Position numbers and translations under genes: made by a program
Assembly (NCBI RefSeq): GCF_007754155.1
Contig: NZ_CP037423.1
Span: forward strand, 496,001 to 560,000
Direction: 5' to 3'
DNA from: Stieleria neptunia
GTDB lineage: Bacteria > Planctomycetota > Planctomycetia > Pirellulales > Pirellulaceae
Length of the DNA stretch: 64,000 nt
Notes under the pieces: model-generated
Seen by the model: the letters and a program-made list of their open reading frames with translations, nothing else
What the model was told of the DNA's origin: nothing
Databases searched by the model: none
Shown: positions 18,249 through 27,076 of the stretch, piece after piece
Numbering within the stretch: position 1 is the stretch's first letter
How the letters are laid out: each line of letters begins with the position of its first letter

Positions 18249-18944
18249 ATGCGCCGAGCCGACCGCCTGTTTCGAATTGTCGAATACCTCAAGTCGCGCC
18301 GAGAGGTCGTCACCGGGGAAGAGCTTGCTGGCGAGATGGAAATCGGTGTTCGCACGATTTACCGTGACGTAGCGGATTTGCGTTCCTCCGGTGTCCCGAT
18401 CGTTGGCGAAGCCGGCGTCGGCTATCTGCTCAGCCGGGACTACGTCGTGAAGCCGCTGATGTTTGATACTGAGGAACTGGACGCCCTGACTCTTGGAGCT
18501 CAGATGGTGGAGAGTTGGGGAGACGCTGCGATTGCCCGCTCGGCCCGCCGGGCTCTCGACAAGATCACTGCCGTCTTGCCCGATGCCCTTGCCGAAGACG
18601 CGAAGCTTTTAGCAGCCTACGCATGCGCCAGCCGTGGTAAACCGCCGATCGCGATTGATCTTGCCGCGCTGCGCCGAGCGGTCCGCAGCAAGCATTGGGT
18701 TGAAATCTGTTATACCGACCAAGCGAGGAAAAAGTCCCAGCGCAGGGTTCGTCCCTTGTGCCTCGTCTTCACCGCACCGGTTTGGCTTCTCGCCGCGTGG
18801 TGCGAAACTCGTGGTGACTTTCGTGAATTCCGTGTCGACCGGATCACCAGCATGAAGATCACCAACCAGCAGTTTCGAAACGAAGCCGGGAAGACCCTCA
18901 AGGATCTACAGCAACAGAAGCAGAGGGAGTTTTCCCAAGGTTAG
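18249..18944 (+). CDS. YafY/DeoR-type HTH regulator with WYL domain
   Basis: A 231-residue regulator. Residues 1-60 form a winged HTH (RRADRLFRIVEYLKSRREVVTGEELAGEMEIGVRTIYRDVADLRSSGVPI), and residues about 135-200 form a WYL domain (WVEICYTDQARKKSQRRVRPLCLVF...WLLAAWCETRGDFREFRVDRI). It is divergent from the AHSA1 gene, with the palindrome at 18175-18208 as probable operator. Its TAG stop overlaps by two bases the stop of the convergent SDR gene (18941-18943). The ligand is unknown. Confidence 0.9.
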   Translation: MRRADRLFRIVEYLKSRREVVTGEELAGEMEIGVRTIYRDVADLRSSGVPIVGEAGVGYLLSRDYVVKPLMFDTEELDALTLGAQMVESWGDAAIARSARRALDKITAVLPDALAEDAKLLAAYACASRGKPPIAIDLAALRRAVRSKHWVEICYTDQARKKSQRRVRPLCLVFTAPVWLLAAWCETRGDFREFRVDRITSMKITNQQFRNEAGKTLKDLQQQKQREFSQG

Positions 18945-19888
18945 GGTGACCAAGCCGCGGACGTCTTCTGCTCAGACAACATCCAGAGTTTCGCAGCCGC
19001 TTCCCGATCGAGGGCGCAGTCGTCCAGCGGACACTCTCCGACGGGGCCGACCATTTGCCCCCTTTTGGTAGGGCCATAGAGTTTTACAGACTCCACTTCC
19101 GGTTCGGCTGCACACATCACTTCGGGCCAGGAGCCTCGCTCGGCGGATTGTGCGATGAAACGAGAAAGGACCGCCCAGGCCATCTTGTTGAAGGTGCTGG
19201 CTGTGTCCTGCAACAAGTTCGTCCGCGACGCGCCCGGATGGCAGACCTGGACCGTCACGTTCTTGCCCGCAGCACCCACACGGCGCTGCAGCTCGCAGGC
19301 AAACATCATCTGCGCCAGTTTGCTTTGGGCATAGGCGTTCCAGGCGGTGTAGTTCTCGTCGAAGTTAAGGTCTTCGAATTGAATCTTCTTCAACCCCATT
19401 TTGTACGCGTTGCTGCCGACAACCACGATCCGCCCGGCTGACGCTTCGACTCGCTCAAACAGCATTCCACACAGCAGGAAATGGCCGAAGTGGTTCACCC
19501 CAAGCTGGCTTTCGAAGCCGTCGGCGGTGATCTCCTGTTTGGCCACCTGCGCGATGGCCGCGTTGCAGATCAAAGCGTCAATGCGGGGGACGTGCTGCAA
19601 GACTTCCGCCGCCGCTTTCCGCACAGAATCGAGATCGGCCAAGTCCATTTGGATGAAAGTCACGTCAGCGTTACTGCCAAACTCCTCCTTCAAGGCCGCG
19701 ATGGCGACAGACGATTTCTGGTCGCTGCGGTTCAGCATCACCACGCTTGCGCCCTTGGACAGGAACACCCGCGATGCCTCAAATCCCGCGCCGCTATTGG
19801 CACCGGTGATGACATAGGTCTTGCCGGCAAGTGAGCCGAGTCGATCGGGGGTCCAACCTTTCGGGCCAAATGGGTTGGTCTTGGCCAT
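18941..19888 (-). CDS. short-chain dehydrogenase/reductase (retinol dehydrogenase-like)
   Basis: A 315-residue SDR with cofactor motif TGANSGAGFEA, CNAA (variant of NNAG), catalytic Ser in IVVVGSNAYK and catalytic YxxxK in AYAQSK. The long C-terminal tail with substrate-loop CHPGASRTNL resembles retinol-dehydrogenase/protochlorophyllide-reductase-like SDRs. NADP preference is suggested by Asn-Arg (LNRSDQK) after beta-2. It ends tail-to-tail with the WYL regulator. Substrate is unknown. Confidence 0.88.
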   Translation of the reverse strand: MAKTNPFGPKGWTPDRLGSLAGKTYVITGANSGAGFEASRVFLSKGASVVMLNRSDQKSSVAIAALKEEFGSNADVTFIQMDLADLDSVRKAAAEVLQHVPRIDALICNAAIAQVAKQEITADGFESQLGVNHFGHFLLCGMLFERVEASAGRIVVVGSNAYKMGLKKIQFEDLNFDENYTAWNAYAQSKLAQMMFACELQRRVGAAGKNVTVQVCHPGASRTNLLQDTASTFNKMAWAVLSRFIAQSAERGSWPEVMCAAEPEVESVKLYGPTKRGQMVGPVGECPLDDCALDREAAAKLWMLSEQKTSAAWSP

Positions 19889-20422
19889 TGTGCTAACTCC
19901 TTAGGGTGTAGTGGCTGGGCGTTCTTGTTCCATGGTGGATCAAGAACCAATCGGCTCGGTTCGCCAAAGGCGATCAACAACATAGCCTGGGGTGGCGTTC
20001 ACTCCGCTGCGCTCGTTCCCTGACCCCAGGCTATGTTGTGAATGCCCTTTGGGCAAACCATTGAGTTTCTCTCCCCTTGGGAGAGAGGGCGTTTGCGCAG
20101 CAAGCAAACGCCAGAGAGGGCCCGCGCTGAAAAATCTTCCCGTCTTCCGCAACGATCAAATCCGTCACTTCGAAAATCCCCCCCCTCGGGTTCGCCTGGA
20201 CTGTTTTTGCCGTTCCAGCGGTGTTCGCTTCGCCCGCCAAAGTGCTGGTTTCAGTTTCTCGACCAAACGGGGGCGTACTGGCAATGTCGCGGGAGCGGTT
20301 CCGGTTTCGATGACATTGTATTGGCTTCGCTCCCTCAAATTGAGCCAAGGTCATCGAGTATCATCAGGGTAGAAATGAAATCTTCCCTTACGGCGACTGC
20401 TCTCAACCCCTCGAGTTGACGA
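19889..20422. repeat. intergenic repeat region with CAACATAGCCTGGGG hairpin
   Basis: There is no gene in this 534-bp stretch. At 19978-20038 CAACATAGCCTGGGG and its exact complement enclose about 31 bases. This is followed by GCCCTTTGGGC (20044-20054) and a CTCTCCCCTTGGGAGAGAG hairpin (20070-20088), both forms common between planctomycete genes. The remaining 20100-20400 shows no pattern that I recognise. Confidence 0.65.
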
Positions 20423-22378
20423 ATGACGATTCCCCAACTCCGCGGCCTCCTCTTCCTGACGCTTACGACTCTTGTTCAGCTGCCCAGTTCCGCAGCGGAG
20501 CTTCGTACGTGGACGACCAGCGACGGCAAATTTGAAACGCAAGCTGAACTGGTCGAAGCGAACGATTCAGCGGTGACGTTGAAAAAAGCGGATCGCAACG
20601 TCATCACACTTTCAATCAGCAAGCTCAGTAAGCCGGACCGCGATTATGTCCTCTCCTGGCTAATCGAACGTAAGCAGTCCGAGACATTAAGGCCAGGCAT
20701 TGTGCCGGACGTCCTGGGAGAACAGGTCGACTTGTTGTCGATGATCGACCCTGCCAATGACACGCAAGCAGGAAAGTGGGAACGTGACGCAAACGCACTT
20801 GTGTCGTCACGTTCGTCGCGAGCAAGAATCTTGATCCCGCATTCCGTTTCAGGTTCCTATCAACTCAGACTTGTCGCGCAACGGCAGATGGACACGGGAT
20901 CGCTTAACATCGGTCTTGCGGTCGGTAGTCGGCATCAAGCGCTCGCCATCTTTGATTACGGCAGATCGAAGAGATCGGGATTAGCCTGGATCGATGAAAA
21001 AAACGAACCCGCGAATTCGACGTTTTACCGCAAGCCCGTGTTCACGACGGGGCGTGATTCCGAAATCATTTGTACGGTTCACCACAGTCATTTACGTGTC
21101 ACGTGCGACGGCAAAACGATTTTCGAGTGGACCGGCGATCCATCCCGACTGACACTGCACCCCAATTTCAAAATCCCCAGCGACAGACTGTTTATCGAGA
21201 CCGTACTCGGCAGTTATCGCATCTCCCAGTTGCAATACCTGCCGATTCGCGAGTCCGAACTCCGCCAGTACAAGCCTCGCGGCAAACCATCACCGGCTGA
21301 TTCGGTCGCCTTGATCGAGCATCCACTTGGTCATGGCAGTGGGTTTCTTGCCGCCCCCAATTTATTGGTGACGAATCATCATGTCATCGAGAATGCGCCC
21401 GCAGACGACCTGAAGATCTTTTTCCCAGAGGAAAGCGATTTCGTCCATGTTCATGGTGTCCTGTTTGAGGATGTCGATCGAGACCTTGCAATCCTTTCTC
21501 TGGAAACCCGGCGAACACCCTTGGCGGTTGCGTACGACGGATATGTGCCACAGGGCGAGTCGGTTCAATTGCGGGGCAACCCGGCCATTGGTGGAGGGGT
21601 GACGCTGAGAAACGCGGTGGTGAAGGGAACCCTACGGTCAATGGTACGTGTGGATGGCTTCGATTTTTTGCAGGTCGATGCATCCATTGATTCCGGTTCC
21701 AGCGGCGGCCCGATTTTGAATGAACTGGACCAGGTCGTTGGAGTCATCGCCATGAAAGCGACAGACGAAGGAGAAAAGTTGATTCACGAAGGCCTCGCTC
21801 GTCTTGATGACTCGTTCAAGAACAAATCAAGGCAACAAACTCAGGACGGCATCGCGTTTGGAATCCCTGCACAGGATCTGGCCAAGGCACTCGACAGCGT
21901 GCGTGCAATGACCGCGAAAGAAGCGGGACGACGTGCTCAGTTGCATGAAAGCCGTGTGGTGTTCAAGCGACTTGCCGCACTTGCGGGAATACGATTGCTG
22001 GAGGCGAATGTGAACGTCCCGGAAGCAATGCGGCAGCAGGCGGCGCGAGTGACGGCGACTCGTGCGGCCGATGATTTGGTCGAACTGATTCCGGCCGAAC
22101 CGGCACGTCTTCTTCGATCAGCATTGCAAAGCAAGGGCACCCAAGAAATCATCGCGTTGCTGCAACAGAACATGGACAAGCATTTAAACACGATCCGCAG
22201 CAGTCCCCACCTCTCTCAATCGAGCATTCGTGACTTCAATGCACTGTCACAGCGAATCGAGGCAATCGAGCGATTCGCGCAGCGGCCTGGCGAAAACTAC
22301 CTGAGATTCAGCACAACCATGATGCGATTTCAAAGGGAAGTGACTCGTTTAATGACTGAGATCAAAGAAGAACTGTAG
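20423..22378 (+). CDS. secreted SHD1-domain trypsin-like serine protease
   Basis: A 651-residue protein with a Sec signal (FLTLTTLVQLPSSAA). Residues about 27-75 match the SLA1 homology domain 1 (LRTWTTSDGKFETQAELVEA...VITLSISKLSKPDRDYV), a domain frequent in planctomycete secreted proteins. A beta-rich region follows (about 110-280). Then a trypsin-like domain has its His in LLVTNHHVIENA, its Asp in EDVDRDLAILSLE and its Ser in SIDSGSSGGPIL. The C-terminal 150 residues are helical without a recognised family. It is probably an envelope protease. It stands alone; decayed transposase DNA follows. Confidence 0.87.
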   Translation: MTIPQLRGLLFLTLTTLVQLPSSAAELRTWTTSDGKFETQAELVEANDSAVTLKKADRNVITLSISKLSKPDRDYVLSWLIERKQSETLRPGIVPDVLGEQVDLLSMIDPANDTQAGKWERDANALVSSRSSRARILIPHSVSGSYQLRLVAQRQMDTGSLNIGLAVGSRHQALAIFDYGRSKRSGLAWIDEKNEPANSTFYRKPVFTTGRDSEIICTVHHSHLRVTCDGKTIFEWTGDPSRLTLHPNFKIPSDRLFIETVLGSYRISQLQYLPIRESELRQYKPRGKPSPADSVALIEHPLGHGSGFLAAPNLLVTNHHVIENAPADDLKIFFPEESDFVHVHGVLFEDVDRDLAILSLETRRTPLAVAYDGYVPQGESVQLRGNPAIGGGVTLRNAVVKGTLRSMVRVDGFDFLQVDASIDSGSSGGPILNELDQVVGVIAMKATDEGEKLIHEGLARLDDSFKNKSRQQTQDGIAFGIPAQDLAKALDSVRAMTAKEAGRRAQLHESRVVFKRLAALAGIRLLEANVNVPEAMRQQAARVTATRAADDLVELIPAEPARLLRSALQSKGTQEIIALLQQNMDKHLNTIRSSPHLSQSSIRDFNALSQRIEAIERFAQRPGENYLRFSTTMMRFQREVTRLMTEIKEEL

Positions 22379-22439
22379 TCACGTCCCTCCCCGTCCAGGC
22401 CCCCGCAGCGTGAGATTTCCCCCGGAAAAACAACCTCAT

Positions 22440-22974
22440 CTCGATGGCGACCTTCGCAACGTCTACACCTCGCTATGACTCGTGATCGCCAAGTCCACGG
22501 ACAAGGAATTGGCTCGGCCAGTGAGCGACTTGAAGGCCGAAAACCAGGTCGCAACCCGCTCTGCAAGCAGATTGAGCCCGCGAGAAGCGGCCAAAGCAGG
22601 GTCGGCCAAGAACCGCCGATGACATCAAAAATCGGATCCTCAAACCCGCCAAGGACAGCGTCCGGGGTTGCACCCGAATTCTCGGAGAACGCAAGAAGCT
22701 CGACATCGAGTCCGTGACTCGAAACACCATCGCCTTCGTCGAAAGATTCGTTCAAGCAATCCAGCAAGAATGCCTCGACCACGTCATCGCCTTCGGCGAG
22801 AAACAAATGAGCCTACTCTGCTCCGAGTTCCGAGAGCGCGACCACCTCGAACGCCCACAACAGGGATTGGACAACGAGCCACCTCAGAAGAGAGGCGATA
22901 GCAAACGAGCCCAAGAAGGAGAAGCGATTCGCCTAACCGACATTCGATGCAAAGAACGATTAGGCGGGCTGTAA
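22440..22974 (+). pseudogene. decayed integrase-core transposase
   Basis: Two frames hold remains of an rve-type transposase. The first (about 22483-22620) reads KSTDKELARPVSDLKAENQV, followed by a stop. The second (22714-22974) reads NTIAFVERFVQAIQQECLDH, with LDNEPPQ further on; this is the C-terminal QxECLDH...ERPHQGLDN region of such enzymes. Catalytic parts are missing and there are stops and frame changes, so it is non-functional. Confidence 0.7.
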
Positions 22975-22980
22975 ATAAGT

Positions 22981-23097
22981 TACTCACGAAGAGCGGCGTG
23001 AATTAAACGGCAATCTGTCGTGCCATCACTCGAAGAAGACGTGCGGGAACGGGGTATTCGAGCTCCCAGACAATGCTCATGGGGCGGCTTCCGGTGT
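22981..23097. other. short unassigned stretch before the ISNCY-like element
   Basis: Nothing recognised here. The sequence is not shared with the flank of the second ISNCY copy, so it is host DNA or the tail of the decayed transposase region. Confidence 0.4.
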
Positions 23098-24804
23098 GTG
23101 TCTAGCGGCGATTGGTTTTCCCGGCCGTGTTGCCTCAGCCGAGAAGGATACCCAAATGGAAGGACTAGAAAGAATGCTGGCATAGGGCTGCTGAGCGTAG
23201 CGAAGCCGCCCTATGCCAGCGGTTACATTTTTCATAGGCGAGCAAGACACTTAGGTCGCCGTGGTGCCCGTCACTAATTTCCTTGCCATGATATTCCGCC
23301 ACTGACTCACGCGACGTTGAAGCGTTCGTAGTTGACCGCCGTTGTATTTGTCGGGCGATCGTTCGATGAGCCTTTCGAGTAACGACGACGCAGTTGCGTC
23401 TGGGGATTTTTCAAGCCATCCAAGAATCGTCGTCCAGTCTCCTTCAAAGGGGTCTGGACGCGTTCGATAATCTCGCGTTCGCATCGGCTTCGGCTGATGA
23501 GTTGGTCGGGCCTCGCCTTTCTTCCATAGCTCCGGTAACTGTGAAAGAAATTCTTCGAGATCAATCTGCTGCTCCTGGGAGAGCGAATCCTCCGTCGACA
23601 GCGAATCCAGCGCAGCTTGCGATTGTCGGATTGCGTGTAGTAGTTCTAGCGGGTCCTGTTCAAGACGGTTGCGTCGCAAATACTCTTTCGATTCGGATGA
23701 TACTCGCGAGTCACTAAGTAGCCGTTCACATGGCGTTTGAGGTGAGTGAAACTTCTTGCTTACCCTGGCGCCGTCACGAGTCTTGCTTAAGAGCTTGAAG
23801 GATGGCTGAAACATGTTCACGTACCAACGAACACTATCGAAAAGATGTGCGATGGTTTGGCATGCGATCGGTCCCGAGAATCGCTGATAGCCGAGGTGTT
23901 TGCGAACGATAGAACCGTTCTTCTGCTCGATCCATGCCTGATCGTTTTTTCGATAGGGCCGTGATCGAGTAAATGTGATACTTTGGGAATCGCAGAATTT
24001 GATGACTGATTCGTTGATGAACGAACTGTCATTGTCAGTGTTTATTCCCAGGACTGGAAACGGAAATCTGTTCCGCAGCAATTCCAAAGATTCGACGACG
24101 AGAGACTGCTCGCGAATCAGAATCGGGATGCATTCCGTCCATCCAGACGCAACGTCTGTAGCAACCAAACTGTGTATGAATGGGCCGGATAGATTCCCTC
24201 CGCAGTGAGCAACAAAATCTACTTCGAGACTCCCAGGGGCGACATCATCCCATTCGGAAAAGGTCTTGACGGCAACTGCAGCGCGGACCTTTTTCTTTGG
24301 GCGAACGCGTTTCTTTCCAGTCGCTTCCTCACGTATAGGACGAAGCAGTCGGTCTATGGTTGAAGCACTTGCCGACAACACCCGCGTCTTGAGAGAATCA
24401 TCAAGATTCATGTGACCGTGCGACTCCATCGACTTCAGCAACTCGGGAAGAATCGCTTTGAGGCGTTTGCCGCATAGGCGATCGGAAGATTCCCAGAGCG
24501 TTACAAGCACCTCCTTGACCGCGCAGTCGTATATTTTGCGGCCCACGACTTCACAACGCTCTGGGGTGGTGTTTTGGCGTTCAGCGAGAATTCGCAGCGC
24601 GTACTTACGTTGGTGTCCGGTAATCGCAACAAATTCATCGAGTATCCGCGACTTGTCTCGTTTCCGTGCGCCGTAGTATCGCGAACGAATCGAGTCAATC
24701 AGTGCAGCTTTTGCTTGCATTTCCATGGCGCCACCTACGATTTGGGTATCTTTCTGTTGAGGCAACCACCATCGTTCGGTATCCGAATTGTTGAGGCAAT
24801 GCGT
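23098..24804 (-). mobile_element. ISNCY-like element, copy 1
   Basis: The 1707-bp block 23098-24804 recurs at 61792-63498, with no difference noticed; flanks differ on both sides, which fixes its limits. Both ends carry related terminal motifs: TTGCCTCA...GATACCCAAAT at 23130-23157, and inverted at the other end twice in tandem (24738-24764 and again near 24775-24800). The right end abuts istA of an IS21-like element, inside the gene. Confidence 0.85.
23251..24726 (-). CDS. ISNCY-like (ISDol1-type) transposase
   Basis: A 491-residue protein from MEMQAKAALIDSIRSRYYGA; this start has AGGTGG about 6 bases upstream, although the frame is open further. An HTH-like N-terminus (RDKSRILDEFVAITGHQRKYALRIL) precedes an rve/DDE core. 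Candidate catalytic residues are Asp in SLEVDFVAHCGG, Asp in GINTDNDSSFIN and Glu in QAWIEQKNGS. The C-terminal helical region is long. The family name is from recollection of ISDol1-type proteins and is less certain than the transposase call. An identical protein is encoded at 61945-63420. Confidence 0.85.
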   Translation of the reverse strand: MEMQAKAALIDSIRSRYYGARKRDKSRILDEFVAITGHQRKYALRILAERQNTTPERCEVVGRKIYDCAVKEVLVTLWESSDRLCGKRLKAILPELLKSMESHGHMNLDDSLKTRVLSASASTIDRLLRPIREEATGKKRVRPKKKVRAAVAVKTFSEWDDVAPGSLEVDFVAHCGGNLSGPFIHSLVATDVASGWTECIPILIREQSLVVESLELLRNRFPFPVLGINTDNDSSFINESVIKFCDSQSITFTRSRPYRKNDQAWIEQKNGSIVRKHLGYQRFSGPIACQTIAHLFDSVRWYVNMFQPSFKLLSKTRDGARVSKKFHSPQTPCERLLSDSRVSSESKEYLRRNRLEQDPLELLHAIRQSQAALDSLSTEDSLSQEQQIDLEEFLSQLPELWKKGEARPTHQPKPMRTRDYRTRPDPFEGDWTTILGWLEKSPDATASSLLERLIERSPDKYNGGQLRTLQRRVSQWRNIMARKLVTGTTAT

Positions 24805-26185
24805 CGAAACGACAATCGGCTCCCCTCTCAGCGGAAGAAGCCGCGAGATTACCGGACTCGCATCGATCCATTCGCCGATGTCTGGAACGAGGTGCAGATC
24901 AGGCTTGAGGCCGAACCGCGACTGCAGGCCAAGACCCTTTTCCAGTGGCTGCAAGACCGCTATCCAGGCGTCTACCCAGACTCCACTCGACGAACCTTCG
25001 AACGTCGAGTCCGATTGTGGCGCAGTACAGAAGGTCCAGACAAAGCAGTGATCTTCCCGCAGGTCCATCATCCGGCTCGGGTTGCTGCGAGTGACTTCAC
25101 CGTCATGAACACACTGAACGTGACCATCGCGGGCGTTTCGTTTGAACACATGCTCTTTCATTGTGTCCTGACGTATTCCAACGTCGAGTCGGTCTCTCTG
25201 TGTTTCTCCGAATCTTTCGAAGCGCTCAGCGAGGGGATTCAAAATGCGTTTTGGGAATTCGGCGGAGTGCCCGAGCGTCACCGCACTGATAGCCTTAGCG
25301 CTGCGATCAACAATCACTCTTCAAAGAAAGAACTCACTGCTCGCTATGGAGCGTTGATGGATCACTATGGCACCAAGTCAGAGCGAATCAACGTTCGCTG
25401 TGCGAACGAAAACGGCGACGTTGAGTCATCCAACGGTCATCTCAAGAATCGAGTCGACCAAGCATTGCTACTTCGCGGTAGTCGCGACTTCGCCAGTCGT
25501 GAAGACTACATGCATTTCGTTCGATCCCTGATCGTTCGCGCTAATGATGCGCGCTTAAATCGATTTGAAATTGAACGCTCGCATTTGCGACCACTTCCCG
25601 ATAGTAAGCTTGATACCGATGACAACCAACAAGGCATCATCGTCGGCAGTAGCAGCACGATTAATGTCAAGAAAAACATCTATTCGGTTCCTAGCCGATT
25701 GATCGGTCAAAAAGTCGATGTGCGGATCGGTGCCGAGTGGATCGATGTGACGCATCACGGCATCCACGTGCAACGGATGCCACGACTTACTGGCGTCGGC
25801 GGATCGGCCATCAACTACCGGCACGTGATCGATTCATTGGTTCGCAAACCGGGAGCATTCGAAAACTACAAATACCGTCAGGACATGTTCCCGACGAGTC
25901 ACTTCCGAATCGCCTATGACATGCTATGCGACGCTCACAGCGAGAAGGTGGCGGTGAGGAAGTATCTTGAGATCCTGCAATTAGCGGCTCGAGAAAGCCA
26001 AGATGCGGTGCAGAATGCACTGCGTCTTCAAATCCAATCGGGACAATCCATCGATGTCGATCAGGTTCGGCTGATGGTGAGTGAAGCGATCGAGATCAAG
26101 CCGGTGACCGACATCGATGTCAAAGCACCGAACTTGAAAGACTATGACGAATTATTTGACACGTTTGACAAGGAGAGTCCAAACG
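24805..26185 (+). pseudogene. istA: IS21 transposase IstA, N-terminus lost
   Basis: From NDNRLPSQRKKPRDYRTRID onward the protein equals the intact IstA start at 63556, but the first 37 codons, including the HTH, are gone. The rve core is present: Asp in VAASDFTVMN, Asp in VPERHRTDSLSA, Glu in ENGDVESSNGHLK. The frame does not stop at istB but remains open to 27090, through the whole of istB in a different frame. Without its HTH and start it is probably inactive. Confidence 0.75.
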
Positions 26186-27052
26186 ATGAATCAATCAACC
26201 ACACGAAAGCCCCAATCGAAAAAGACCGAATCGTCGATACGGCAGCCTCCCAAGACCCCGCCCACGAGGACGAGCAACGAACGGACCGAGGAGCGGCTGA
26301 AGGAGCAGTTTCGCAGCTTGCGTCTGCCGATGTTTCGCGACCAGTTTCAAGCGACGGCCGACCGAGCAGCCGCGGAGGATCTCAGCCATGTTCAATACTT
26401 ATCGGAACTGGCGGAACTGGAATGCCAGGCCCGCAACGAGAGTCGGATCAAGCGTCTAATGACCAACTCACGTCTTCCGCTGGGCAAGACATGGGAGACG
26501 TTCAACTTCGATCGCTTGCCATTGTCAGTGACACGACAACTGGAGAGTCTTCGGGAGGGATCGTTCTTGGATCGTCGGGAGAACGTACTGATTTTCGGTC
26601 AGCCCGGTGCGGGGAAGAGTCACGCGCTTTGTGCCTTGGCGAATCAACTCGTCCAGCAAGGCCGGAGCATGCTTCTGACAACGTGCAGCTTGCTGGTGCA
26701 ACAGTTGCTGATCGCAAAGCGGGATCTTCGCCTGCAGAAGTACATCAAGCAACTGTCTCGTTTCGAGGGCCTGATGATCGACGACCTGGGTTACGTGCAG
26801 CAGAATCGAGAAGAGATGGAGGTGCTGTTCACGCTGCTGGCGGAACGTTACGAGAGAGGGAGTGTTCTGTTGACGAGCAACTTGGCGTTCAGCAAGTGGG
26901 ACCAGATCTTCAAAGATGCGATGACGACGGCGGCGGCGATCGATCGCTTGGTTCACCACAGCGTGATCATCGAGTTGAACGTGCCAAGCTATCGCGTGGA
27001 AACAGCCAAGAAAACGAAGTCAGCTGGACGGTCAGCAAAGGCCTCTCAATAA
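26186..27052 (+). CDS. istB: IS21 helper ATPase IstB
   Basis: A 288-residue AAA+ ATPase with Walker A GQPGAGKS and Walker B LMIDDLGY. Start at 26186 has AAGGAGAG 8-10 bases upstream. The N-terminus is Lys/Arg/Thr-rich. IstB assists IstA in target selection. It overlaps, out of frame, the long open extension of istA. Confidence 0.92.
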   Translation: MNQSTTRKPQSKKTESSIRQPPKTPPTRTSNERTEERLKEQFRSLRLPMFRDQFQATADRAAAEDLSHVQYLSELAELECQARNESRIKRLMTNSRLPLGKTWETFNFDRLPLSVTRQLESLREGSFLDRRENVLIFGQPGAGKSHALCALANQLVQQGRSMLLTTCSLLVQQLLIAKRDLRLQKYIKQLSRFEGLMIDDLGYVQQNREEMEVLFTLLAERYERGSVLLTSNLAFSKWDQIFKDAMTTAAAIDRLVHHSVIIELNVPSYRVETAKKTKSAGRSAKASQ

Positions 27053-27076
27053 AAATCGGATTCGTAATCGGGAATA

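Larger units (their letters stand above)
24805..27076 (+). mobile_element. IS21-family element, left end deleted
   Basis: It has istA (5'-truncated) and istB in the usual order. The right end near 27070-27076 (TCGGGAATA) is the inverse of the intact left end seen at 63498-63510 (TTCCCGGATT). Compared with the copy at 63499 onward, exactly 168 bp are missing between the ISNCY end and istA codon 38. The right end meets the last codons of the helicase gene. Confidence 0.8.

Noticed and set aside
24727..25317. N-terminal extension of the ISNCY transposase to 688 residues
   Set aside because: The extension runs antisense through istA of a neighbouring element and is absent in the second copy, where the frame begins near 63459.
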